Assembly (NCBI GenBank): GCA_900766265.1
Contig: CAAFUS010000017.1
Span: 62,001 to 126,000, forward strand
Source: Pseudomonadaceae bacterium
Lineage (GTDB): Bacteria; Pseudomonadota; Gammaproteobacteria; Pseudomonadales; Pseudomonadaceae
Reading direction: 5' to 3'
Length of the DNA: 64,000 nt
Shown one piece after another: positions 16,981 through 25,411 of the stretch. Within the stretch, counting starts at the first letter, position 1. Each line of letters begins with the position of its first letter. The notes beneath the pieces are model-generated. The model did not search any database and was not told the DNA's origin. It was given only the letters and a program-made list of their open reading frames with translations. The position numbers and the translations under genes were made by a program.

Positions 16981-17873
16981 GCCGGGTCCGGATGAACAAC
17001 GGGCGCCGCCTGGTCATCGGCATTCCCTTCGTCTGGCTGATGCTGTTCTTCCTGCTGCCCTTCGTCATCGTACTGAAGATCAGCTTTGCCGAAGCCGATG
17101 TAGCCATTCCGCCCTATACCGAAATCTTCAGCTATGCCGAGCAGCAGCTGCAGGTGGTCATCAACCTGGGCAACTACATCTTCCTCAGCGAAGACCAGCT
17201 CTACCTGGCGGCCTACGCCGGTTCGCTGAAGATCGCCTTCGTCAGCACCCTGCTGTGCCTGCTGATCGGGTACCCGATGGCCTACGCCATCGCCCGCGCG
17301 CGCAAGGACCTTCAAACCGTCCTTCTGCTGCTGATCATGATGCCCACCTGGACCGCCATCCTGATCCGCGTCTACGCCTGGATGGGCATCCTCAGCAGCA
17401 ACGGCATCCTCAACGGGCTGCTGCAGGGGCTGGGCCTGATCGATGCGCCGCTGCAGATCCTCAACACCGACACCGCCGTGTACATCGGCGTGGTCTATTC
17501 CTACCTGCCGTTCATGATCCTGCCGCTCTATGCCAACCTGGTGAAGCACGACCCGAGCCTTCTGGAAGCGGCTTCGGACCTTGGTGCACGAAATCTCTCG
17601 AGCTTCTGGAAGATCACCGTGCCGCTGTCGAAGAACGGCATCATCGCCGGCTGCATGCTGGTGTTCATCCCGGTGGTGGGCGAGTTCGTGATCCCCGAGC
17701 TGCTCGGCGGACCGGAGACGCTGATGATCGGCAAGGTGCTCTGGCAGGAGTTCTTCAATAATCGCGACTGGCCGGTGGCTGCGGCCCTGGCGGTGGTGAT
17801 GCTGGCCCTGCTGCTGATACCGATCATCCTGTTCAACCGCAACCAGGCGCGGGCACTGGAGGGCAAGCTATGA
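16977..17873 (+). CDS. spuG: Polyamine ABC transporter permease
   Basis: An inner-membrane permease of 298 residues with about six membrane segments, the first near residues 12-33. The ABC-permease EAA-type loop is seen as LLEAASDLGARNLSSFWKITVPLS. The start overlaps the spuF stop as ATGA; an ATG at 16911 is inside spuF and gives a non-family leader. Its own stop overlaps spuH in the same way. Confidence 0.95.
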   Translation: MSRVRMNNGRRLVIGIPFVWLMLFFLLPFVIVLKISFAEADVAIPPYTEIFSYAEQQLQVVINLGNYIFLSEDQLYLAAYAGSLKIAFVSTLLCLLIGYPMAYAIARARKDLQTVLLLLIMMPTWTAILIRVYAWMGILSSNGILNGLLQGLGLIDAPLQILNTDTAVYIGVVYSYLPFMILPLYANLVKHDPSLLEAASDLGARNLSSFWKITVPLSKNGIIAGCMLVFIPVVGEFVIPELLGGPETLMIGKVLWQEFFNNRDWPVAAALAVVMLALLLIPIILFNRNQARALEGKL

Positions 17874-18769
17874 AGCGCTACAGCTTCTCCAACCTGATCC
17901 TGGTGCTCGGGCTGCTGTTCATCTACCTGCCGATGGTGATCCTGGTCATCTACTCGTTCAACGCCTCGCGGCTGGTGACGGTGTGGGGCGGCTGGTCGAC
18001 GCGCTGGTACGCCGGCCTGCTGGACAACAGCCAGCTGATGGGTGCGGTGATGCGTTCGCTTGAGGTGGCCTTCTACACGGCCATCGCTGCGGTCGCGCTG
18101 GGCACCATGGCCGCCTTCGTGCTGACCCGCATCCCCCGGTTCCGCGGTCGCACGCTGTTCGGCGGTCTGGTGACCGCGCCGCTGGTAATGCCCGAGGTGA
18201 TCACCGGCCTGTCGCTGCTGTTGCTGTTCGTGGCCATGGCCCAGCTGATCGGCTGGCCCGCCCAGCGGGGCCTGACCACCATCTGGATCGCCCACACCAC
18301 CTTCTGCTCGGCCTACGTCGCGGTCGTGGTGTCGGCGCGGCTGCGCGAACTGGACCTGTCCATCGAGGAAGCGGCCATGGACCTTGGTGCGCGACCCTGG
18401 AAGGTGTTCTTCCTGATCACCGTGCCAATGATCGCGCCATCCCTGGCGGCCGGCGGCATGCTCTCATTCGCGCTCTCGCTGGACGATCTGGTGCTGGCGA
18501 GCTTCGTGTCCGGGCCCGGCTCCACCACCTTGCCGATGGAGATATTCTCGGCGGTGCGCCTGGGTGTGAAGCCTGAGATCAACGCGGTGGCGAGCCTGAT
18601 CCTGCTGGTCGTGTCGCTGGCGACCTTCCTCGCCTGGTTCATCACCCGGCGGGCCGACAAGCGCCGCGCAGGGGCGATGCAGCAGGCCATGGAAGACGCC
18701 GGGACGCCGGGTTTCGGCCAGCCGATCGACAGCCGCAAGACGATTACCCCACCTTCTGCCCACAGCTGA
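17870..18769 (+). CDS. spuH: Polyamine ABC transporter permease
   Basis: The second permease subunit, 299 residues, six predicted membrane segments. The ATPase-contact loop reads IEEAAMDLGARPWKVFFLITVPM. It starts within the spuG stop (ATGA). A hydrophilic C-terminal tail of about 35 residues follows the last membrane segment. It is the last gene of the operon and converges on the gene at 18812 with a 42-nt gap. Confidence 0.95.
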   Translation: MKRYSFSNLILVLGLLFIYLPMVILVIYSFNASRLVTVWGGWSTRWYAGLLDNSQLMGAVMRSLEVAFYTAIAAVALGTMAAFVLTRIPRFRGRTLFGGLVTAPLVMPEVITGLSLLLLFVAMAQLIGWPAQRGLTTIWIAHTTFCSAYVAVVVSARLRELDLSIEEAAMDLGARPWKVFFLITVPMIAPSLAAGGMLSFALSLDDLVLASFVSGPGSTTLPMEIFSAVRLGVKPEINAVASLILLVVSLATFLAWFITRRADKRRAGAMQQAMEDAGTPGFGQPIDSRKTITPPSAHS

Positions 18770-18811
18770 GCCTTTCCGGCCCGTCGCCTCGCGCGCCGGG
18801 CTGGTCTGCCC

Positions 18812-19375
18812 TCAATCCTGCCAGTCGCAGAAACAGCCCACGGCCATCGAATGGGTCGCCGCCACGCGGCGGCCCGCAGCCAGGGCCTCGATGATGGGCT
18901 CGACGAAGCTGTTGCTCGAATTGCACACCGCACCTTCGCTGTAGGGCCCGACATAGGCCAGCCGGCCGCTGCGGTCCCAGATCGCCACGGCGGGGCTGGC
19001 CGGCAGATCCTTCGCGCCCGTCAGTGAAGCGAGCGGTTCCAGCCGCGCCAGCGGCTGCGGCAGGCGACCGGCGCTGCCGGCTTTCTGCACGACGTGGAAG
19101 GACACGCCCTGCCCGGCGTAGCGCCCGATGAGCTCAGCCAGGTGCTGCTGATTGCCGACGTTGCAGGGGCAGGCCGGATCCCAGAAGTGAACCACCCGGA
19201 TCTGCCCGGGGCCAGCCAGAGGGGCGGGCAGCGCCAGGGTCTCACCGGAAAACAGCGCGGTGCGTTCGAAGGGTCGCAAGTAGCGCGCCTGGAACCACCA
19301 GAAGGCCAGGAGCATGGCGATGAGCCAGAGCATGCCAACGAGACCGACCAGCAGGTATTTGTTGCGTAAGGACAT
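18812..19375 (-). CDS. Membrane-anchored thioredoxin-fold protein (DUF6436-like)
   Basis: A 187-residue protein with one N-terminal membrane segment (about residues 8-28) and a probable periplasmic thioredoxin-like domain: RVVHFWDPACPCNVGNQQHL places a CPC motif where thioredoxins have CxxC. SPAVAIWDRSGRLAYVGPYSEGAVC follows in the position of the second half of the fold. Further Cys residues near the end (GCFCDW) might be metal- or redox-active. Function is unknown; the DUF label is from memory. Confidence 0.7.
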   Translation of the reverse strand: MSLRNKYLLVGLVGMLWLIAMLLAFWWFQARYLRPFERTALFSGETLALPAPLAGPGQIRVVHFWDPACPCNVGNQQHLAELIGRYAGQGVSFHVVQKAGSAGRLPQPLARLEPLASLTGAKDLPASPAVAIWDRSGRLAYVGPYSEGAVCNSSNSFVEPIIEALAAGRRVAATHSMAVGCFCDWQD

Positions 19376-19447
19376 GACGATGCTCGTTGCACGGCTTCTC
19401 AGCTTGCCACGCCGTCGCGCAGAGCAGAATATCCTGCCCGCTCACGT

Positions 19448-20404
19448 ATGAAGAATCCGACCATGGCCGACTCCCTCGATCCCGACCTGCTGCGCGCGGC
19501 CCTGCAACCTCTGGCCCAGGCGACCGACCTGTCACCGCAGGCGCGCCGTTACCAAGCCTATTACGGCCTGGACCTGCCGCATCGGCACGGTGTCCACAGC
19601 GTTCTGGGGCGCATCGCCGTGAGTGGTTACGAGGTGGTTGCCCAGGCCTGGTGGCCGGGCAGTCCGCGGGCGACGCTGATCGTCCTGCACGGCTTCTACG
19701 ACCACATGGGGCTGTATCGGCACGTGATCGACTGGGGCCTCGAGATGGGGTTCGCCGTGCTCGGCTGCGACCTGCCGGGGCATGGGCTGTCCAGCGGGCC
19801 CCGGGCCAGCATCAACGAGTTCGACGAATACCAGGCGGTGCTGCGGGCCCTGCTCGACGAGGCGCGGCGGCTGGACCTGCCGACGCCCTGGCACCTGCTC
19901 GGGCAGAGCACCGGCGGGGCCATTGCCCTCGATCACCTGCTGCACACCGCGCGGCCCGGTGCGCTGGGCGAGACCATCCTGCTGGCGCCTCTGGTGAGGC
20001 CGCGTTCCTGGGGCTGGTCGCGGGTGAGCTACGAGCTGTTGCGCCGTTTCGTCGAGCATATTCCCCGGCGCTTCAGCGAAAACTCCAGCGATGCCAGCTT
20101 TCTCGAGTTCATCCAGACCCGCGATCCGCTGCAGCCGGTCATTCTGCCGACCGCCTGGGTCGGCGCCCTGTCGCGCTGGATTCCCCGTATCGAGGCCGCG
20201 CCCGGCTGCCGGCATCGGCCGATTATCGTTCAGGGCGAGGCGGACATGACGGTGGACTGGCGGCATAACCTGCCGGTACTGCAGAGCAAGTTCGACAACC
20301 CCGAGGTGCTACGGCTGCCGACGGCGCGCCACCACCTGGTCAATGAGAGCGAGACGCTGCGACGCGAGTACTTCGACTTCCTGCGCGAGCGCCTCGGCCA
20401 CTAA
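19448..20404 (+). CDS. Alpha/beta hydrolase (monoacylglycerol lipase/lysophospholipase type)
   Basis: A 318-residue cytoplasmic serine hydrolase. The oxyanion-hole segment is VLHGFYDHMG, the nucleophile is Ser154 in LLGQSTGGAIA, and late VQGEADMTVD and ARHHLVNE segments carry candidate acid and His residues. The lid region and CDLPGHGLSSG resemble bacterial monoglyceride lipases. ATG 19448 is listed; an in-frame ATG at 19463 (MADSLDPD) is equally likely as neither has a clear ribosome site. It is single, with no pathway partner nearby. Confidence 0.85.
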   Translation: MKNPTMADSLDPDLLRAALQPLAQATDLSPQARRYQAYYGLDLPHRHGVHSVLGRIAVSGYEVVAQAWWPGSPRATLIVLHGFYDHMGLYRHVIDWGLEMGFAVLGCDLPGHGLSSGPRASINEFDEYQAVLRALLDEARRLDLPTPWHLLGQSTGGAIALDHLLHTARPGALGETILLAPLVRPRSWGWSRVSYELLRRFVEHIPRRFSENSSDASFLEFIQTRDPLQPVILPTAWVGALSRWIPRIEAAPGCRHRPIIVQGEADMTVDWRHNLPVLQSKFDNPEVLRLPTARHHLVNESETLRREYFDFLRERLGH

Positions 20405-21144
20405 CGGCCTGGCTGTGCGCCGACCGCCAGCGCGGCCCGCAGCGCCTTCAGGGCGGCGTCGTAATAGGCCTTGCCGTCGCTCGACTGCGCGAAGTCGACG
20501 TATTCCTGGAGTTCGGCATCCGACAGGTCCCGGTAGACGAACAGCAGGGTGTTGTCGATCTCGCCGTCCATCTGCTGGATGAGCCGCTCACGCTGGGTAT
20601 CGAGCAGGCCCTGCGCCTGCCCGCCGCCGAGTACACCCGGCAGCATCTGGCTCAGGCTGTCGGCGGCCACGCCGGCCAGCGCAAGGCTGACTTCAGCACC
20701 GGCCTCGGTGGCCGGCACGGCCTGCGCCAGGTGGCGAATCAGCAGGCGACGGTTGCTGCCCGCTTCCAGGCGCGGCAGGCCACCGGCGTACTTTTCCAGC
20801 TGTTCGCGGCGCCCGGCCAGGACCTCGGCGGACACGATCTTGCGCCCAAGCGGGGACTGGTAGAACGCCAGCGCCGGTTGCGGGTCGGCGAGGTTGCTGC
20901 GCAGTGCCTGTAACGCCCGGTTGTCCATCGCCTGGGGCGCGAAGCGCTGATTGCTGTTGTTGACCAGGGTCTTGAACACCGCTGGTGGTAGCGTCTGCTG
21001 ATAGCGCTGCTGGGCCGAGGTGAGGGCATCGGCGAAGTTGGCGCGCTGATCCGGCCAGCCGGCAGTTTCGTACAGTTCCTGGTGGGCGTCGGCAAGGCTG
21101 TAGAGGCTAAAGGCGAACAAGGCACAAGCTAAAAGGACGCGCAT
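20401..21144 (-). CDS. Exported DUF2059-family protein
   Basis: From the ATG at 21144 the 247-residue product begins with a clear signal peptide (MRVLLACALFAFSLYSLADA). The rest is helical; two segments, ADPQPALAFYQSPLGRKIVSAE and LSDAELQEYVDFAQSSDGKAYYDAAL, resemble the repeated unit of DUF2059. Function is unknown. The frame is open about 100 codons upstream, but that extension is arginine-rich shadow sequence with no family likeness. Confidence 0.8.
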   Translation of the reverse strand: MRVLLACALFAFSLYSLADAHQELYETAGWPDQRANFADALTSAQQRYQQTLPPAVFKTLVNNSNQRFAPQAMDNRALQALRSNLADPQPALAFYQSPLGRKIVSAEVLAGRREQLEKYAGGLPRLEAGSNRRLLIRHLAQAVPATEAGAEVSLALAGVAADSLSQMLPGVLGGGQAQGLLDTQRERLIQQMDGEIDNTLLFVYRDLSDAELQEYVDFAQSSDGKAYYDAALKALRAALAVGAQPGR

Positions 21145-21253
21145 GGGAACTCCTGTCTGGCGGGAAATTTTATTGTCCGTGCCCCGGTGGCTGCTTGTCG
21201 AGGCGCGAATGGGCGCTGATAGACTGTGCGAAGGTCTTTCGGAGTCCGCACCC

Positions 21254-21856
21254 TTGTCCTTCACTGTCATCATCGACGACCTCGCCACGCGGGGATGGTC
21301 GTTGCAGCACGCATTCCTGTCCCCTGATCTGACCGCCGATCTTGCCATCGAGTGCCGCAGGCGCGAGGCCGAGGGCGCCCTGCGCCCGGCCGGCATCGGC
21401 CGAGGTGACGGGGCCGCAGTGCACGAGGGGATTCGCGGCGACCACATTCAGTGGCTCGAACCGGGACAGTCGGCCTCCACCGATGCCTACCTCGCGTTGA
21501 TGGAGCAGTTGCGGCAAAGCCTCAATCGCGAGCTGTTCCTCGGCCTGGAAGACTACGAGTGTCACTTCGCGCTCTATCCGCCCGGGGCCTTCTACAAGAC
21601 CCACCTGGACCGCTTTCGCGACGACGATCGACGTGCGCTGACCACCGCCCTCTACCTCAATCCGGACTGGCAGCCCGAGCATGGCGGCGAGCTGCGGATG
21701 CATTTCGACAACGCGCCCGCGCTCGACGTGGCGCCGACGGGGGGGACGCTGGTGGTGTTCCTATCCGGCGAAGTGCCCCATGAGGTCCTGCCGACACGCT
21801 GCGAGCGTCTGTCGCTGACGGGCTGGTTCCGTCGGCGCGCCCCCGAACCGCTCTGA
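21254..21856 (+). CDS. 2OG-Fe(II) oxygenase (prolyl-4-hydroxylase-like)
   Basis: A 200-residue dioxygenase. The iron-binding facial triad is visible as His and Asp in KTHLDRF and His in EVPHEVLP; the 2-oxoglutarate Arg is in RLSLTGWFRR. The start is taken as TTG 21254, which has GGAG 9 nt upstream and gives the N-terminus MSFTVIIDDL; an in-frame ATG at 21209 is the alternative. Earlier in-frame ATGs overlap the divergent DUF2059 gene. The substrate is unknown; bacterial members hydroxylate peptides or small molecules. Confidence 0.85.
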   Translation: MSFTVIIDDLATRGWSLQHAFLSPDLTADLAIECRRREAEGALRPAGIGRGDGAAVHEGIRGDHIQWLEPGQSASTDAYLALMEQLRQSLNRELFLGLEDYECHFALYPPGAFYKTHLDRFRDDDRRALTTALYLNPDWQPEHGGELRMHFDNAPALDVAPTGGTLVVFLSGEVPHEVLPTRCERLSLTGWFRRRAPEPL

Positions 21857-21871
21857 GGTTTTCAGCGGGCG

Positions 21872-21898
21872 AAAAAAAGCCCGGCACTTGGCCGGGCT
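21872..21898 (-). terminator. Intrinsic terminator of dctPQM
   Basis: On the minus strand an 8-bp stem AGCCCGGC/GCCGGGCT is followed by seven T residues, 16 nt after the dctM stop. The T-tract is only on this side, so it serves the minus-strand TRAP operon. Confidence 0.85.
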
Positions 21899-21913
21899 GA
21901 AGATCCACGTTGG

Positions 21914-23194
21914 CTACATGCCCAGCATGTTGGGCAGGCTCATCGAAATCGCCGGCACGTAGGTGATGATGATCAGGAAGCTCAGCATCATCGCCAGCCA
22001 CGGCAGCACGGCGCGGATCACCTGGGTCACCGGCATGCCCGTCACCGCCGAGGCGACGAACAGGTTCAAGCCCACCGGTGGCGTGATCAGGCCGATCTCC
22101 ATGTTCACCACCATGATGATGCCCAGATGGATCGGATCGATCCCCAGCTGGATGGCGATCGGGAACAGGATCGGAGCGAGGATCAGGATGATCGCAGACG
22201 GCTCCATGAAGGCACCGGCCACCAGCAGCACGATGTTCACCACCAGCAGGAACATCCAGGGCTGCAGACCGGCCTCGATCACCCAGGCGGTGATCGCCTG
22301 CGGGATCTGCTCGGTGGTCAGCACGTGGGCGAACAGCATGGCGTTGGCGATGATGAACATCAGCATGATGCTCAGCTTGCCGGATTCCAGCAGCACCTTG
22401 GGGCATTCGCGCAGCGTCAGGTCCTTGTATACGAACAAGGCGACGAAGGCCGAATACACCGCGGCCACGGCGGCCGCCTCGGTGGGCGTGAACATGCCCG
22501 AGTAGATGCCGCCGAGGATGATCACCATCAGCAGCAGGCCCCAGATGGCCTTGCGCGCGGCGGTAAGCCACTCGCGGAAGGTGGCGCGCGGCAGGGCGGG
22601 CAGGTTCTTCTTCACCGCGATGATGTAGATCGCAATCATCAGCGCAAGGCCGAGCATGATGCCTGGCACTACGCCGGCCATGAACAGCTTGCCGACCGAG
22701 GTCTCGGTGGCGGCGGCGTAGACCACCATCACCACCGACGGCGGGATCAGGATGCCCAGCGTACCGGCGTTACAGACGATGCCGGCACCGAAGGCCTGCG
22801 GATAGCCGGAACGCACCATGCCGGCAATGGCGATCGAGCCCACTGCCGCCACGGTTGCAGGAGAGGAACCCGACAGCGCGGCGAACAGCATGCACGCCAG
22901 GACCGCGCCAATGGCCAGGCCGCCACGGATGTGGCCGACGCAGGCGTTGGCGAAATCGATCAGGCGACGGGCCACGCCACCGGTGGTCATGAAGGCACCG
23001 GCGAGCAGGAAGAACGGGATCGCCAGCAAGGTGTAGTGCTCGGACGTCTCGAACAGCTTGATGGCCAGCGAGCGCACCGAGTCGGGGCTGAAGAAGATGA
23101 TCGTCATCGAGCCGGCGAGGCCCAGGGAGATGGCCACCGGTACGCCGATGAACATCAGCGCGAACAGCGCGACGAAAAGGAACAGGATGGTCAT
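21914..23194 (-). CDS. dctM: C4-dicarboxylate TRAP transporter large permease
   Basis: The 426-residue large membrane subunit of a TRAP transporter, with about 12 membrane segments. Family hallmarks are LGLAGSMTII near the N-terminus, NAGTLGILIPPSVVMVVYAAATETSVGKLF, FTPTEAAAVAAVYSAF and MEIGLITPPVGLNLF. Driven by a sodium gradient, it imports dicarboxylates delivered by DctP. Its start overlaps the dctQ stop by 4 nt. The linked dctBD genes and the rml cluster follow in an order also known from P. aeruginosa. Confidence 0.95.
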   Translation of the reverse strand: MTILFLFVALFALMFIGVPVAISLGLAGSMTIIFFSPDSVRSLAIKLFETSEHYTLLAIPFFLLAGAFMTTGGVARRLIDFANACVGHIRGGLAIGAVLACMLFAALSGSSPATVAAVGSIAIAGMVRSGYPQAFGAGIVCNAGTLGILIPPSVVMVVYAAATETSVGKLFMAGVVPGIMLGLALMIAIYIIAVKKNLPALPRATFREWLTAARKAIWGLLLMVIILGGIYSGMFTPTEAAAVAAVYSAFVALFVYKDLTLRECPKVLLESGKLSIMLMFIIANAMLFAHVLTTEQIPQAITAWVIEAGLQPWMFLLVVNIVLLVAGAFMEPSAIILILAPILFPIAIQLGIDPIHLGIIMVVNMEIGLITPPVGLNLFVASAVTGMPVTQVIRAVLPWLAMMLSFLIIITYVPAISMSLPNMLGM

Positions 23195-23826
23195 TTGTGC
23201 GGCTCCTCCTGATCACCACCAAGCTTGGCGGCTTCGGCGGCTTCGTCAGCCAGGCCGAGCCCTGTCTGCTGGTTGCGCAGGATGCGTACGAGAATCTCGG
23301 CGAAACGGATGAACACCAGGGCGAAGCCGATGGGGACGATCATGCCGATGTGCCATTGCTTGACGCCGATGTGGCCGAGGTCTTCGGCACCAATGTTGGC
23401 GATGAACAGGGTCTGGATCCACTCGAAGCTGGCGATCGTCAGAAGGGCGGCATAGCCCAGGCAGATCAGGCAGGCAATCAGGCCGATGACCCGCTGTACA
23501 GGCCGCGAGGCGAGCTTGACCAGTGCATCGACGCCAATGTGGCCGGCGGTACGCACGCCGTACGCCAGACCGAAGAAGATCAGCCAGCCGAACAGCGCCT
23601 TGGTCAGCGCGGTGCTCCAGGTCATGGACTGGGCGAGGCCGATGATGAAGTCGCCAATGGCGAAGAAGAATTCACTGGCCCCTTCGAACCTGTCGCCAAG
23701 GTCGTAAAAAAGGGTGTAGAGGTTGTTGAGGATGACGTAGACGAAAGTCACCAGCGTCATGGAGGCCAGAAGGAAGGCAATGAACCCTTCCTCGAAGTGG
23801 TCCCAGACGCGCCGGAGGGCGTTCAT
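23191..23826 (-). CDS. dctQ: C4-dicarboxylate TRAP transporter small permease
   Basis: The 211-residue small membrane subunit, four predicted membrane segments. ATG 23826 was chosen because GGGAG lies 9 nt upstream; an ATG 9 nt earlier abuts that ribosome site, and the longest open frame adds an implausible leader. The segment LFGWLIFFGLAYGVRTAGHIGVDAL is typical DctQ. The hydrophilic acidic C-terminal tail is of the length seen in dicarboxylate-type DctQ. Confidence 0.93.
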   Translation of the reverse strand: MNALRRVWDHFEEGFIAFLLASMTLVTFVYVILNNLYTLFYDLGDRFEGASEFFFAIGDFIIGLAQSMTWSTALTKALFGWLIFFGLAYGVRTAGHIGVDALVKLASRPVQRVIGLIACLICLGYAALLTIASFEWIQTLFIANIGAEDLGHIGVKQWHIGMIVPIGFALVFIRFAEILVRILRNQQTGLGLADEAAEAAKLGGDQEEPHK

Positions 23827-24053
23827 GGATGACATCTCCCGATGGACTAGCGGTTGGCGTAGCGAAAGGCTCGACCGTGCACAGGGCAAGGCCATGGCCT
23901 GGCAGACAGATCAATGAAAGGTGTTATCGACCAAGCCGGGGGCCTGAGCTGGCGCCACCGCGGATGACTGGTGCGTTACGTTTTTTTCACTGCGCTGTCG
24001 CTGCGTTGAGTATGCGAAGGGGCCCGGTGGCGGACCCCTTTGCCAAGGCTAGA

Positions 24054-25046
24054 TTAGCCCTTGTTGGCGGCTTCGGCGGCCTGGATCAGGTCGACACCGA
24101 TCTCGCCCTCGAACTTCTTCCAGACAGGCTTCATGGCTTCGCGCCACATTTCGCGCTGCTCAGGCGTCAGGGTGATGATTTCGGTGGTGCCGGCATCCAG
24201 GATGCGCTGCTTGTCGGCCTGGTTCAGCGCGTCAGCCTGCTCGTTCACCGCGACGGTGACTTCGCTCAGGATGTTTTCCAGTTCGCTGCGCACGTCATCC
24301 GGCAGACCCTGCCAGAACTTGGTGTTGGTGATCACCATGTAGTCCAGCAGACCGTGATTGGACTCGGTGATGTACTTCTGCACTTCGTGCATTTTCTGCG
24401 AGTAGATGTTCGAGTACGGGTTCTCTGCACCGTTGACCACGCCGGTCTGCAGGCCCTGGTAGACCTCGGCGAAGCTCATCTTGCGCGGGTTGGCGCGTAC
24501 GGCCTTGAACTGCTCGTCCAGTACCGCTGAAGCCTGTACGCGGAACTTCAGGCCACGGGCGTCCTTCGGCTCGCGCAGCGGCTTGTTGGCCGACAGCTGC
24601 TTCATGCCGTTGTGCCAGTAGCCCAGACCGGTGATGTTCTTGTCTTCCATCGAGCGCAGCAGCTTCTGGCCGGCTTCGCCCTGCTGGAAGCGGTCGACCG
24701 CTTCGATGTCGTCGAACAGGAACGGCAGGTCGAATACCTGAACGCCCTTGGAGTAGTGCTCGAACTTGGCCAGCGACGGGGCGATCAGCTGAACGTCACC
24801 GAGCAGCAGCGCTTCCATTTCCTTGCCGTCGCCGAACAGCGAGGAGTTCGGGTAGACCTCGACCTTCACTTTGCCGGGCAGACGCTCTTCAGCCAGGCGC
24901 TTAAACATGATCGCGCCCTGGCCTTTGGGGGTGTTGTCCGCTACGACGTGGGAGAACTTGATGACGATCGGGTCGGCCGCATGGGCCAGACCGGCGACGC
25001 TAAGGGACAGAGCGCAAGCGAGCGCCTTGGCTGACAGCTTGAACAT
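24054..25046 (-). CDS. dctP: C4-dicarboxylate TRAP substrate-binding protein
   Basis: The periplasmic binding protein of the transporter, 330 residues with a signal peptide ending AHA (about residue 22). IKFSHVVADNTPKGQGA and the YPNSSLFGDGKEMEALLLGDVQL block are typical; the ligand-pairing Arg is expected in GLKFRVQAS. ATG 25046 has AAGGA 9 nt upstream, which favours it over ATG 25055. A sigma-54 promoter lies 122-137 nt upstream. It is separated by 227 nt from dctQ, a gap containing only a weak GC hairpin near 24018. Confidence 0.95.
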   Translation of the reverse strand: MFKLSAKALACALSLSVAGLAHAADPIVIKFSHVVADNTPKGQGAIMFKRLAEERLPGKVKVEVYPNSSLFGDGKEMEALLLGDVQLIAPSLAKFEHYSKGVQVFDLPFLFDDIEAVDRFQQGEAGQKLLRSMEDKNITGLGYWHNGMKQLSANKPLREPKDARGLKFRVQASAVLDEQFKAVRANPRKMSFAEVYQGLQTGVVNGAENPYSNIYSQKMHEVQKYITESNHGLLDYMVITNTKFWQGLPDDVRSELENILSEVTVAVNEQADALNQADKQRILDAGTTEIITLTPEQREMWREAMKPVWKKFEGEIGVDLIQAAEAANKG

Positions 25047-25167
25047 TATTGGCATTCCTTTTGTTGTGATGAACCGCTCCGAGAGCAATCCGGCAGTGAG
25101 AGGCAGACCTCCAGCGTCGACGGCTCGATCGGCGCGCCGTGGAGTAGCCCGACTCGGTTATAACGAG

Positions 25168-25183
25168 AGCAAGCCACGTGCCA
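25168..25183 (-). promoter_or_regulatory. Sigma-54 promoter of dctPQM
   Basis: On the minus strand TGGCACG-TGGC-TTGCT matches the sigma-54 consensus at every conserved base, with GG and GC in the required -24/-12 spacing. The predicted start is near 25158, about 112 nt before the dctP ATG. The linked DctD is a sigma-54 activator with an intact GAFTGA loop. Confidence 0.85.
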
Positions 25184-25217
25184 GATGGCCGCGACGCGCT
25201 TCCGCTGTCGCCTTTTA

Positions 25218-25239
25218 CCACTTTGGCATGACGAAATGG
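25218..25239. promoter_or_regulatory. Possible DctD upstream activator site
   Basis: An imperfect dyad CCACTTTG-N6-CGAAATGG (6 of 8 arm bases) sits 35 nt upstream of the -24 element, about -60 to -81. The position suits an enhancer site, but the symmetry is modest and no second copy was seen. Confidence 0.35.
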
Positions 25240-25350
25240 AGCCTTTTCTTTACAGGGGCGAACCGGTCTGTCTCGTGGGATTGCACGAGGTGGGCAGCGT
25301 CGTCGGGCGGGTTCTGACGCCCTGAGCCGACAACGGGTCGGGGAGGGTTT

Positions 25351-25376
25351 TGCCGGTGCGCACCCCGGCACCGGCA
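25351..25376 (-). terminator. Possible 3' hairpin of dctBD
   Basis: A perfect 9-bp stem with an 8-nt loop lies 36 nt after the dctD stop. There is no T-tract, so intrinsic termination is not assured. Confidence 0.4.
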
Positions 25377-25411
25377 GGGTGCTGACACTGGCGGTGGCGG
25401 AAACCCGCCAG

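Larger units (their letters stand above)
25047..25411. other. 365-nt control region between dctD and dctP
   Basis: Besides the sigma-54 promoter at 25168-25183 and the dyad at 25218-25239, it contains the dctD-side hairpins: TGCCGGTGC/GCACCGGCA at 25351-25376 and a small GGCGG/CCGCC stem near 25390-25410. No coding frame is convincing. Confidence 0.6.

Noticed and set aside
24018..24043. Terminator between dctP and dctQ
   Set aside because: A GC hairpin is present on the minus strand but has no T-tract, and the genes downstream belong to the same transporter; read-through is expected.
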